Assembly: GCF_900107035.1 (NCBI RefSeq)
Contig: NZ_FNOJ01000002.1
Span: forward strand, 180,632-244,631
Direction: 5' to 3'
Origin: Alicyclobacillus hesperidum
GTDB lineage: Bacteria; Bacillota; Bacilli; Alicyclobacillales; Alicyclobacillaceae
Length of the DNA stretch: 64,000 nucleotides
Below the pieces are notes generated by a model. That model searched no databases, had not been told where the DNA came from, and was given only the letters and a program-made list of their open reading frames with translations. This document shows positions 8,613 to 16,957 of the stretch, piece by piece; positions within the stretch are counted from its first letter, which is position 1; each line of letters begins with the position of its first letter. Made by a program: the position numbers and the translations under genes.

Positions 8613-9947
8613 ATGCGATCTCGTTTTCGCTGGGTTATCATCGCACTACTCTTTTTCATCACGGTCGTCAACTACATTGATCGATCCGCCATCTCCTACG
8701 CCATTTCCGACATTTCCAAAGTGCTTCATCTGAATGCGGATCAAACGGGCCTCATTCTTGGTGCGTTCGGCGTCGGCTACATGATAACAACCTTCTTCGG
8801 CGGCATTTGGGTCGATCACGTTGGTGCCCGACGAGCTCTGTTCTGGGCATCGCTCCTGTGGACCTTATCCATTGGCTTGACTGGTGCGGCTGTCGGCTTT
8901 GCTATGATCTTCTTGATGCGTATCCTGCTAGGCGTCGCAGAAGGCCCGAACTTCCCGGCGGTCAACCGGGCCGTAGGCGACTGGTTGTCCAGTCGCGAAC
9001 GCGCAATTGCCCTGTCAAATTCATTGGTCGCCGTTCCGCTGGCACTCGCCATCGGGGGGCCGGTTGCAACGGCACTCATCCTTGGCACATCGTGGCGCGG
9101 GATGTTCATCATCCTCGGCGTCATCGGCCTCATCTGGGTACCGATTTGGTATTTTCTGTTCCGCGATTTCCCAGAGCACAGCAAGCGTGTCAATGATGCC
9201 GAGCTGCGGCATATTCGTGGCACAGATACAATCGACCGCAGCGTTCAATCCGCCGACATGCGCAAGGCACAAGCCCATCGCCTGCCATCCGGATCGTTGT
9301 GGAAGTATTTGCTGGCCAATCGTACACTGATGGCGAACAACTGGTCATTCTTCGTCTTTGGCTATTATCTCTTTTTCTTTATGACCTGGCTTCCGTCGTA
9401 CTTTGAAAAGCAATACCATCTCAATTTGAAGTCGGTAGGTCTATTCTCTGTCCTGCCCTGGGCATTGGCAACCATCCTGCTGTGGCTCGTCGGCTATTTA
9501 TCGGACGGTATTCTGAAACGCACAGGTAGCTTGCGTCTTGCGAGATCGTACCCAATTTGGATATCACAACTCCTGTCAGCCCTGTGCGTGGTACCCCTCA
9601 CGTTGACACATAATTTTACGATCGCGATTATCTTTATCACACTCGCTGTTGGATTTGGCATGAGTGCCAACTCGACGTTCTACGCGATCAACGTCGATAT
9701 GATGCGCGATCGAACAGGTACCGCACTTGGCGTCATGGATACGTTTTTCGCAATTGCGGGCTTTCTCGCCCCTGTCATTACTGGCGCGATCGTCAATGCC
9801 ACAGGGAGCTTCAACAGCGCTTTTTGGCTGATGGCGGCTTTGGCGGCAACATCGGTACTGGCGGTTCTCTTTTTCCACCATCCAGATAAGCAAGCTCGAA
9901 TTGATAACCCGGTGGTACCAGGGTCCAGACGTTCCATTTCATCTTGA
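8613..9947 (+). CDS. MFS transporter, anion:cation symporter family (hexuronate/galactonate type)
   Basis: The protein has 444 residues and about 12 membrane segments. V-N-Y-I-D-R-S-A in the first segment, the loop G-I-W-V-D-H-V-G-A-R-R and the E-G-P-N-F-P-A-V-N-R segment are typical of the anion:cation symporter family, which takes up sugar acids and other organic anions with protons. AGGAGGG precedes the ATG. A cre-like operator lies upstream and a strong hairpin downstream, so this appears to be a single-gene, carbon-regulated unit. The exact substrate cannot be read from sequence. Confidence 0.88.
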   Translation: MRSRFRWVIIALLFFITVVNYIDRSAISYAISDISKVLHLNADQTGLILGAFGVGYMITTFFGGIWVDHVGARRALFWASLLWTLSIGLTGAAVGFAMIFLMRILLGVAEGPNFPAVNRAVGDWLSSRERAIALSNSLVAVPLALAIGGPVATALILGTSWRGMFIILGVIGLIWVPIWYFLFRDFPEHSKRVNDAELRHIRGTDTIDRSVQSADMRKAQAHRLPSGSLWKYLLANRTLMANNWSFFVFGYYLFFFMTWLPSYFEKQYHLNLKSVGLFSVLPWALATILLWLVGYLSDGILKRTGSLRLARSYPIWISQLLSALCVVPLTLTHNFTIAIIFITLAVGFGMSANSTFYAINVDMMRDRTGTALGVMDTFFAIAGFLAPVITGAIVNATGSFNSAFWLMAALAATSVLAVLFFHHPDKQARIDNPVVPGSRRSISS

Positions 9948-9966
9948 CGAAGTGAAAAACCACAAA

Positions 9967-10007
9967 ACACGTAACGGGAGCGCACGATGCACGCTCCCGT
10001 TACGTGT
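9967..10007. terminator. Bidirectional hairpin between convergent MFS and DJ-1 genes
   Basis: A perfect 16-bp inverted repeat (9967-9982 with 9992-10007) with a 9-nt loop lies between two convergent genes. U tracts are poor on both sides, but size and position fit a shared terminator. Confidence 0.75.
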
Positions 10008-10018
10008 CTGAAAGCTTG

Positions 10019-10570
10019 TTATCCCTGTAACAGTTTCATAAATTCTCGCATGAACCCTGGCAAGTCAGGCCACGCATGTCCCGATACCAAGTTCCCATCA
10101 ACATATAGGGTTTGTGTTGCATAATGAGCCCCCATCGCTTCCACAGACGGTTTACAAGCAATGTAGGCTGTCAGGGTACGCCCTTGCAATTGTTCACGTA
10201 CAACTTCAAGCACTTGCGCCGCGTGACAGATGGCCCCAATTGGTTTGTTGGCCATCAGAAAGTGGTTTAGAATGCGTGGAATGTGCTCGTTCAGACGAAT
10301 GTACTCGGGCGCCCGGCCACCAGGAATGATGATGCCGTCAAATGATTCCGGCTGGACGTCGGCAAATGCCATGTCTGCCTGCAACAAGTATCCCGGTTTC
10401 TCGGTATACGTCTCCCAATCGGTGAAATCGTGGACGACCGTGTGCAGCGTCTTTTTCGTCGGCGCTGCAATGACCGCTTCCACGCCCCCTTCCAAAAGAC
10501 GATAGTACGGATAGTAAACCTCCAAAGCCTCAACCGCGTCACCGGTTAGAATGAGAACCCGCTTCGGCAT
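10019..10570 (-). CDS. DJ-1/PfpI family protein
   Basis: This 183-residue cytoplasmic protein has the PfpI/DJ-1 fold signature: the strand R-V-L-I-L-T-G-D-A-V-E, the G-I-I-I-P-G-G-R-A-P-E segment and the nucleophile elbow A-I-C-H-A-A-Q with Cys near residue 114. Relatives include cysteine peptidases, glyoxalases and proposed protein deglycases. The ATG follows GAAGGGGGAAGG. It is divergent from the LytTR regulator gene across about 220 nt, where no other gene was seen. Confidence 0.9.
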   Translation of the reverse strand: MPKRVLILTGDAVEALEVYYPYYRLLEGGVEAVIAAPTKKTLHTVVHDFTDWETYTEKPGYLLQADMAFADVQPESFDGIIIPGGRAPEYIRLNEHIPRILNHFLMANKPIGAICHAAQVLEVVREQLQGRTLTAYIACKPSVEAMGAHYATQTLYVDGNLVSGHAWPDLPGFMREFMKLLQG

Positions 10571-10793
10571 GTACCTTCCCCCTTCATGGCGATTGACTTA
10601 GCACCGGTGCTGACAAGTGACCATGTCAACCAGCACCTGTACAGTGGTTTGGCACTTCCGTTCTATGCTGGTATAGAGTTGAACATGCAAGTTCACGGTC
10701 ATTTGATGAAGGGCTATCAACCTTCCTTTGTCACTCTCGGAACTCGACGTGCTAGACTGTTCCTAGACCCTAAGCGATAAAGGGGGTATACCC

Positions 10794-11456
10794 ATGAACC
10801 ACTTACCCATCCTGCATGACTTGCCGCAGGTTTTAGAGGAATGGGTTCCATCCGAAGCGTCCATCGCCATCGCGGATGAAGAACGTTACATTTTTTATCG
10901 TGCCGGAGGATATGATTTGCACTTGCGCCCCGGTGATCCAGTCCACCCCGAGAGTGTGGCGAATCGCGTATTTCAGATAGGTAAGCGCGTGGAAACAGAC
11001 GTGGACGCATCGGTTTACGGTATCCCATATCATGGTCTTGGATATCCGTTACGCGCTCAACCTGGTCACAACATGGCATTGACGGTGATTTTGCCACCAG
11101 AAACGAAGGAACGTCCATCTCAATTCGATTTTGTCGTTGGACAACAAGGTGAAGTGTGGCGCCCTCTTTCCATAGATGAAATTGCCTGGATTGAAAGCTA
11201 CGAAAAGCGCACCTGGCTATACACGGCGGATGGTGCATATAGCACGCGCTTGACCTTACAGACGCTTGAGCGCCGGCTACCTTTCGCAAAATTTTTGCGT
11301 ATCCACCGTTCGTACCTGGTTCAAATTGCTTGGATCGAAAAGATGGAGCGCGATTTCCACTCGAGCCTACTGATCACGCTCCGCCCACCGCTTTCGAAAC
11401 AGTTGCGTGTATCACAGAGTTATGTCCACCACGTGCGACAAACCCTCGGCTTTTAA
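10794..11456 (+). CDS. LytTR transcriptional regulator with an N-terminal sensor domain
   Basis: The C-terminal half (about residues 125-220) is a LytTR DNA-binding domain: the Y-S-T-R-L-T-L-Q-T-L-E-R-R-L segment, F-L-R-I-H-R-S-Y-L-V and the final S-Q-S-Y-V-H. The N-terminal half (about 20-105) is a small sensor rather than a receiver: no phospho-acceptor Asp context is present. It resembles the sensor of the soluble chemoreceptor at 15.1-16.0 kb (L-R-P-G-D, then Y-G-I-P-Y and a closing small strand). GGGGG precedes the ATG; a possible TTGTCA-17-GCTAGA promoter lies at about 10730-10760. The CoA-transferase gene downstream is a candidate target. Confidence 0.82.
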   Translation: MNHLPILHDLPQVLEEWVPSEASIAIADEERYIFYRAGGYDLHLRPGDPVHPESVANRVFQIGKRVETDVDASVYGIPYHGLGYPLRAQPGHNMALTVILPPETKERPSQFDFVVGQQGEVWRPLSIDEIAWIESYEKRTWLYTADGAYSTRLTLQTLERRLPFAKFLRIHRSYLVQIAWIEKMERDFHSSLLITLRPPLSKQLRVSQSYVHHVRQTLGF

Positions 11457-11484
11457 TCAAGACGCATATGGCCCTCACGATTGG

Positions 11485-11510
11485 CGGGTAGCAAAAAGAT
11501 CGGCTACCCG
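11485..11510 (+). terminator. Terminator after the LytTR gene
   Basis: An 8-bp stem CGGGTAGC/GCTACCCG with a 10-nt loop is followed by a pyrimidine-rich run (TCTTCTTGC). It separates the LytTR gene from the CoA-transferase gene. Confidence 0.65.
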
Positions 11511-11697
11511 TCTTCTTGCTATTACTCACGATTCATCGCACATCGTATGGTTTTGTCCGCAATAGTCGTCGTTTATCAAAAAACCAATGCATGACACAAA
11601 AAATCCGTCTATGTTTGTATCAGACGCGACGTATCCGCTTTCATGCGACTGCCCATTTGCCATTTTCATGGCCCGATTGCATAAAGAGGTGGACACC

Positions 11698-13218
11698 ATG
11701 CTAGAACAACGAATTCGAAATGTAGCCTTGCGCTCTCGGGTTTGCACCGCCGACGAAGTGCAAAGTTGGATTCAAAACGGTATGACCATCGCCGTGAGTG
11801 GATTCACGAAATCAGGAGATGCAAAAGCCACTTTACAGGCACTGGCACGACGAAAAGATAAGACCGGTGAACCTATAAAGATCAATCTACTTTCAGGTGC
11901 TTCCCTTGGTGAAACCGATGGCATTCTGGCCAGCCGTGGCTTACTCGGTATGCGACTACCATTTCAATCAGATCCAGATCTTAGGAAAAGTATTAATCTC
12001 GGGGAAATTTCATATATCGACCAACATCTCAGCGAAACTGCCGAGTGGATACGCAGTGGTTGGCTCGGAGACATTGATTTTGCCATCATTGAGGCAACAG
12101 CGATTACGGAGAATGGTGGAATCATCCCAACGACTTCTGTTGGTAACAGTCCCATCTTTGTCGAAAAGGCCAAAAGGGTTATCGTCGAGATCAACCTCTC
12201 TCTCCCGTTAGAGCTTGAGGGTGTACATGACATTTATCTGCCAACTGCACGTCCGAATCGGCAACCGATCCCGTTGGTCAATGTTCGCGATCGTATTGGG
12301 ACTACATATATACCGTGCCCTCCCGACAAAATTGCCGCTGTGATTCTAACCACAGCACAAGATACACCTTCCAATGTCTCTGCACCCGACGCGGAAACGG
12401 CTGCGATGGCTGGCCACATACTCGAGTTTCTTTCGCATGAAGTAAACCGCGGGCGTCTTCCCAAAAATATTGGACCACTGCAAAGTGGGATTGGCTCAGT
12501 GGCAAACGCCGTTTTAAGTGGACTTGTGCAAGGCCCTTTTCATGATTTGGAAATTTATACAGAAGTGATGCAGGACGCCGCCTTCGAATTATTGGATGCT
12601 GGTAAAGTCCGTTTTGCATCCAGTTGTTCTTTTACACTTTCACAGGCCATGCGTCGGCATGTTCTATCACGTCTCGGCGAGTATCGAGAAAAAGTCGTGC
12701 TTCGCCCACAGGAGATCTCAAACCACCCCGAAATCGTTCGCCGTCTTGGCGTGATCGCCATCAACGGCGCACTCGAAGTCGATCTCTATGGCAATGTCAA
12801 CTCCACACACGTTTCAGGAACACACATGATGAATGGAGTGGGCGGATCGGGTGACTTTGCGCGCAACGCGGCACTATCCATCTTCGTCACGAAGTCGACA
12901 GCCAAAGATGGTAGAATCTCGAGCGTAATTCCGTTCGTAACACACGTCGACCACCCGGAACACGATGTGGACGTCATCGTCACAGAGCGCGGAATCGCGG
13001 ATCTGCGCGGTCTCGCTCCACGTCAACGCGCTCGCGCAATCATCGACCATATAGCGCATCCGGATTACCAAGATGCCCTTCGGGACTATGTACGACACGC
13101 TGAAAGTCACAGCGGAAATACTCCTCATGCATTGGACGAAGCATTCGGTTGGCACCTGCGACTCCAACAGCAAGGCGACATGCGCACTATGCCGAGCCCA
13201 GTCCGAGCTGTCAATTAA
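11698..13218 (+). CDS. Acetyl-CoA hydrolase/succinate:acetate CoA-transferase family protein
   Basis: The 506-residue length and motifs fit the Ach1/ScpC/AarC family: G-N-S-P-I-F near residue 145, G-I-G-S-V-A-N-A-V at about 265, and the L-E-I-Y-T-E-V-M-Q-D segment whose Glu fits the position of the family's catalytic glutamate, plus T-E-R-G-I-A-D-L-R-G-L near 440. Members move CoA between acetyl- or succinyl-CoA and acetate, succinate or propionate. I start at ATG 11698, preceded by AGAGGTGG; the open frame extends 37 codons upstream without family resemblance. A perfect-stem terminator follows. Confidence 0.9.
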   Translation: MLEQRIRNVALRSRVCTADEVQSWIQNGMTIAVSGFTKSGDAKATLQALARRKDKTGEPIKINLLSGASLGETDGILASRGLLGMRLPFQSDPDLRKSINLGEISYIDQHLSETAEWIRSGWLGDIDFAIIEATAITENGGIIPTTSVGNSPIFVEKAKRVIVEINLSLPLELEGVHDIYLPTARPNRQPIPLVNVRDRIGTTYIPCPPDKIAAVILTTAQDTPSNVSAPDAETAAMAGHILEFLSHEVNRGRLPKNIGPLQSGIGSVANAVLSGLVQGPFHDLEIYTEVMQDAAFELLDAGKVRFASSCSFTLSQAMRRHVLSRLGEYREKVVLRPQEISNHPEIVRRLGVIAINGALEVDLYGNVNSTHVSGTHMMNGVGGSGDFARNAALSIFVTKSTAKDGRISSVIPFVTHVDHPEHDVDVIVTERGIADLRGLAPRQRARAIIDHIAHPDYQDALRDYVRHAESHSGNTPHALDEAFGWHLRLQQQGDMRTMPSPVRAVN

Positions 13219-13334
13219 GCTTCGGAAGGAACCACAGCGCTGACATGATAGGAACAGAATCGAGAATCGCCATTAAAGTTGGCTCTGCCGTCCGTTGCGT
13301 AAACGCAACATTGTGAGAGGCTCCATGGGGATTC

Positions 13335-13372
13335 AGAAACAGCCGCAGCGAGCATTATCTGCGGCTGTTTCT
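13335..13372. terminator. Bidirectional terminator
   Basis: A perfect 14-bp inverted repeat (13335-13348 with 13359-13372, AGAAACAGCCGCAG) lies between the convergent CoA-transferase and aldehyde dehydrogenase genes. The minus-strand gene ends only 5 nt away, so its last codons lie next to the hairpin. Confidence 0.85.
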
Positions 13373-13376
13373 CTAC

Positions 13377-14855
13377 TTATTCTGGAATGTTAGGGAGTTC
13401 CCCGACTTTAGGAACATTGATGACGTGAAGCTCTGTATATCCGAGCAGACCTTCGACACCATACTCGCGGCCGATACCGGACTGCTTGAAGCCACCAAAC
13501 GGGTAACGAATGTCGAGCCCTTGCACAGCCGCAGTATTGATCATCGTGGTTCCCGCCTCGATTCGACGTGCAACACGGAGTGCATGTTCTTCTTCGCCCC
13601 ATACAGAACTGGTCAAACCGTAAATACTGTTGTTCACCAGTTGAATGCCCTGTTCTTCATCGTCATACGGCAAAACCGGGACCGTAGGTCCAAACTGTTC
13701 CTCAACGACAATCGGATCGTCATATCCAGCACCCAACACCACAGTTGGCTGCATAAAATAGCCTTTTGCGAACACATTCTCGTCGAGAATACGGCCAAGT
13801 GGAATCACCTTTGCTCCGCGGCTCCTCGCATCCTCAATCAACCGCTCGACATGACGTACCTGCGGCAAATTGTTGACCGGTCCAATGGTGACATCAGGAT
13901 GGAAAGCATCACCGACGCGAATCCACTTGTTAGCAGCCTCAATATACTTCTCGACAAATGCGTCGTATATCGAACGATGGACATAGACGCGCTTGGCAAT
14001 CATACAGATTTGTCCGGTCGTCAGGAAGTTCGATATAACAAGCCGCCGCATCGCGCGCTCGTCGTTGACATCAAAATCAGACAAAACCAAAGCGGCATCA
14101 TTTCCACCTAGCTCGAGCGTCATATTTTTAATGGTATCGGACGCAGACTTCATAATGTGCGTTGCCGTTTTCGTACCACCAGTAAACGCAATCTTTGCGA
14201 CCTTGGGGTTAGTTGTTAACTCGACACCAACATCCGCGTCGCCGTGCACCATATTCAAGACCCCTGCCGGAAACTCGCCGGCCATCCATTCGACCGCTTT
14301 GCTGACGGCAAGCGGAGCGAACGGACTCGGTTTGAGCACCATCGTGTTCCCTGCGATCAAGGCTGGCGCAATCTTAATGGTGGACAGTGCCAGCGGATAG
14401 TTCCACGGCGTGATTGCCGCAACGACACCCATTGGGTCACGCGTGATGATGGTCTTGCCGTTCTCGTGTTGCTCCACCTTTTCCGCCAAAGCCTCTTCCG
14501 CAATATCACAGGCATAATCCATCCATGCCAGGCTCACGAACATCTCGCCCTGCGCGTCGTAGACGGGCTTCCCGTGTTCACGAGACAACAACGGCACCAA
14601 CTCGGGGATCGCCTCCCGGAATCGTGCAATCGCGCGGCGCATGTGTGCGATCCGCTCGCGCAGCGGCGTTTGTGCCCAAGCTGGAAATGCTGCAGCAGCC
14701 GCATCGATGGCCCGCACAGCGTCTTCGCGTGTATTCACAGGACCGTACCCGACAATTTCTTCCGGGTTGGCTGGATTTTCACGCGTATAGCGCTTCTCCG
14801 TATCTACCCGCTCTCCGTTGATAATGGCTTGAACCACCACGGGCTCTGTGACCAT
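13377..14855 (-). CDS. NAD(P)-dependent aldehyde dehydrogenase
   Basis: The 492-residue protein carries the aldehyde dehydrogenase hallmarks: P-W-N-Y-P-L near residue 145, F-T-G-G-T-K-T, the general-base Glu in LELGGNDAAL and the catalytic Cys in TTGQICMIAKRV, then P-F-G-G-F-K-Q-S-G-I-G. Family members oxidise aldehydes to acids in the cytoplasm; the residues visible do not fix the substrate, though the sequence looks closer to benzaldehyde/succinate-semialdehyde types than to the other copy at 18.9 kb. Start ATG 14855 has AGAGGAG at good spacing; two upstream in-frame ATGs are weaker. Single-gene unit. Confidence 0.9.
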   Translation of the reverse strand: MVTEPVVVQAIINGERVDTEKRYTRENPANPEEIVGYGPVNTREDAVRAIDAAAAAFPAWAQTPLRERIAHMRRAIARFREAIPELVPLLSREHGKPVYDAQGEMFVSLAWMDYACDIAEEALAEKVEQHENGKTIITRDPMGVVAAITPWNYPLALSTIKIAPALIAGNTMVLKPSPFAPLAVSKAVEWMAGEFPAGVLNMVHGDADVGVELTTNPKVAKIAFTGGTKTATHIMKSASDTIKNMTLELGGNDAALVLSDFDVNDERAMRRLVISNFLTTGQICMIAKRVYVHRSIYDAFVEKYIEAANKWIRVGDAFHPDVTIGPVNNLPQVRHVERLIEDARSRGAKVIPLGRILDENVFAKGYFMQPTVVLGAGYDDPIVVEEQFGPTVPVLPYDDEEQGIQLVNNSIYGLTSSVWGEEEHALRVARRIEAGTTMINTAAVQGLDIRYPFGGFKQSGIGREYGVEGLLGYTELHVINVPKVGELPNIPE

Positions 14856-15129
14856 CCGCAACTCCTCTTGCATAGGACGTACCTTCTTTCGCACATATCA
14901 TCGGTCTTCATAGATCAAATTGGAAGGACACCGGTTCTGCTGAAATCTCCTTTGAGGCTATGATAGCGCTCACGCGTTCCCACTGTCTATCGAGCGCATG
15001 GTCACCTTTCCAAGCGGCTCATCTTTTCCTTGAGCCGATGCAGTCCATACTAGAGCCCACATCATCAACATGTGCAGCGCGATCGGAACCGCGGAGGCTT
15101 GAATGGGTTCCGCTCGCGCTACCCGAGGT

Positions 15130-16017
15130 TCATGATTCGTTTTGACCCCCATCGCCAGACACAATGCTCTCTGCGTACTTCGCCAAGGCAACTGCAGACT
15201 GGCTGATTTCCTGAATGGTGGACGCCAACTCCTCCGTGGCGGCGGATTGGCTTTCCGTTTCTCGATTTACAACAAGGATGGATTCTGCCAGACGCTTTAA
15301 CAAACGCTCTACTTCATCCACTGTGCCGCTGATAATTTCGGTTTGACGCTTTGCATCGTCTGCTAGCTTACGAACTTCACGCGCAATGACAGCAAAGCCC
15401 TTGCCTGCCTCGCTCGATCGCGACGCTTCAATCGACGCATTTAAACCTAGAATACGGCTATTATTCGAGATCTCCTTGACGCGCTCGGAAATTTTCCGTA
15501 TATCTTTCATACTCTTTAGGACTTCATCCGACTGATGGGAGATATCGGACATGTTGTCAGCCAGCACGTTGATGGAACCCGCTACTTCTTCAACAGTCGC
15601 GCTAATTTGTTCCACAGCACTGGAAAGCGTCGAAGCGACTTCAAATAGATGGTTGTAACGCTGCATGCTGATGCCAACGCCCATTGCACCAACGATATTC
15701 CCTTGCTCGTCACAGAGTGGGATGGAGTTGGCCATCATCGGTACTCCGAATACCGACTCAGGCACAAACGTGCGAGTCGCTCTGCCTTGATCTACGACCT
15801 CGTACATGCCATCCCCAGGCGTTAAACGATAACCTGGCTGTAAACCAAGCGAAAATGTCTTACCTGGAACGGACAGCCATAGCGTTGTTACATCGGAGAC
15901 GCCGATGGTGACATCGTCAGGAAAAACCTCTGCCAACGCCGGAGCCAACTGTATCATCGTTTCCACAACCGGATGCAATTGCGGTTTGACCACTTCATTC
16001 ACAGTATCATTTGCCAT
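15130..16017 (-). CDS. Soluble methyl-accepting chemotaxis-type signalling protein (YfmS-like)
   Basis: The protein has 295 residues and no membrane segment. Residues about 1-125 form a small sensor domain (L-Q-P-G-Y, V-F-G-V-P-M-M-A-N-S and G-A-M-G-V-G-I-S). A coiled-coil signalling domain follows, with the conserved MCP hairpin tip I-L-G-L-N-A-S-I-E-A-S-R-S-S-E-A-G near 205. It is short, like Bacillus YfmS, lacking HAMP and the long methylation helices. GAGGAG precedes the ATG. The sensor looks related to that of the LytTR regulator at 10.8 kb. It probably couples a cytoplasmic cue to CheA/CheW encoded elsewhere. Confidence 0.88.
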   Translation of the reverse strand: MANDTVNEVVKPQLHPVVETMIQLAPALAEVFPDDVTIGVSDVTTLWLSVPGKTFSLGLQPGYRLTPGDGMYEVVDQGRATRTFVPESVFGVPMMANSIPLCDEQGNIVGAMGVGISMQRYNHLFEVASTLSSAVEQISATVEEVAGSINVLADNMSDISHQSDEVLKSMKDIRKISERVKEISNNSRILGLNASIEASRSSEAGKGFAVIAREVRKLADDAKRQTEIISGTVDEVERLLKRLAESILVVNRETESQSAATEELASTIQEISQSAVALAKYAESIVSGDGGQNES

Positions 16018-16134
16018 TTGATTGTCTCCTCGTCCCTGACAAAGTACAAGATCTACCTATTTATTATAGGCTTTATTATAGGCGCAGAAAGGAGTCGTTG
16101 GCTAGGTAATAAGAAAAGTCGTCATGGACGTAAA

Positions 16135-16173
16135 AAGGCTACACCGCAAGCTAGAAGCCTGCGGTGTAACCTT
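16135..16173 (-). terminator. Terminator of the Q/N-rich repeat pseudogene
   Basis: On the minus strand a 14-bp stem with one G-U pair (16160-16173 with 16135-16148) is followed by five U residues. It lies about 20 nt after the stop codon at 16195, so the broken gene still has its 3' end. Confidence 0.85.
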
Positions 16174-16194
16174 GTCTCCCTGATCGCTTGAACG

Positions 16195-16764
16195 TTAGCT
16201 CCAGATAGCAATGCCGTCGGCAGAAGACGAATTCGAAGCATCCTGTGACTGGATTACGGTTGTCGATCCGCTTTGTGACTGTGTCGTATCCGTCGAACCG
16301 TTCGCTTGCTGCCCAGAAACGTTCGCAGTAGCTGCCGATTGCCCTTGGCCGATGAAAGCATGGTGTGCGTTCTGTGTTTGCATAATATTGGTTCCCGTAG
16401 ACTGTACCTGTGTTACGTTGGTTGCCCCGTTTGCGCGTTGACCAGCCAAATTCGCAATGCCAGCGGTTTGGTGTTGTGCCGTATCGGAACCACTCGTAGA
16501 TGTTTGACTTTGCCCAATGCCAGATTGACTGATTTGGTACTGCCCATCAGAACTGGTGCCACCAATCTGTCCCGTGGAACCAGTTGCTTGTTGCCCATCT
16601 ACATTTAGAACACCGGCAGGCTGTGTTTAGTGCGAATCAGAACCTAAGTTCGTTTGCGCCTGGCCTAGGTCGTTCGAATTTGACTGCGACTGATACTGAC
16701 CATTTGATCCTTCTGCAGACTGCAAACCTACATTTGGTTTCACGCAAACCTCTGACACTTCCAT
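16195..16764 (-). pseudogene. Broken Q/N/S/T/G-rich repeat protein gene
   Basis: In one frame this stretch encodes a low-complexity repeat protein. An upstream piece (ATG 16764) contains G-S-N-G-Q-Y-Q-S-Q-S and ends GSDSH at a TAA (16627-16629). The same frame continues with T-Q-P-A-G-V-L-N-V-D-G-Q-Q-A-T-G and repeats again. Aligning the two repeat units, GSDSH*TQPAGVLN against GSDTAQHQTAGIAN, the stop falls where the sister repeat has Gln, so a CAA to TAA change is the simplest explanation. No good ribosome site precedes 16764, and the region upstream to 16870 is full of stops, so the N-terminus is decayed too. An 84-codon fragment from TTG 16449 could still be translated. Function unknown; spore-coat or surface-type composition. 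Confidence 0.7.
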
Positions 16765-16892
16765 GGCCAATCAATCCGTGGCAGTTGCAACAGAAAACTC
16801 TTCACCGCTGTCTCAAGAGTCGGTTTCAAGTAGTGCAACATGAACCTTCAGTCAAGACGGCCAACAAGTGACTATTCAACTCCCCTAACCAT

Positions 16893-16932
16893 AAAAAACG
16901 CCGGTATGAAACGCTTGTCTCACACCGGCGTT
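16893..16932 (-). terminator. Terminator of the amino-acid permease gene
   Basis: On the minus strand a 9-bp stem AACGCCGGT/ACCGGCGTT with a 17-nt loop runs into six U residues. It lies 26 nt after the permease stop codon. Confidence 0.9.
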
Positions 16933-16957
16933 CATTCTTAGTTCCAGTGGCTTGAGA

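Noticed and set aside
11587..11697. The 37-codon upstream extension of the CoA-transferase frame
   Set aside because: Family proteins start near the chosen ATG, which has AGAGGTGG in front; the extension is Cys/Pro-rich and has no ribosome site.
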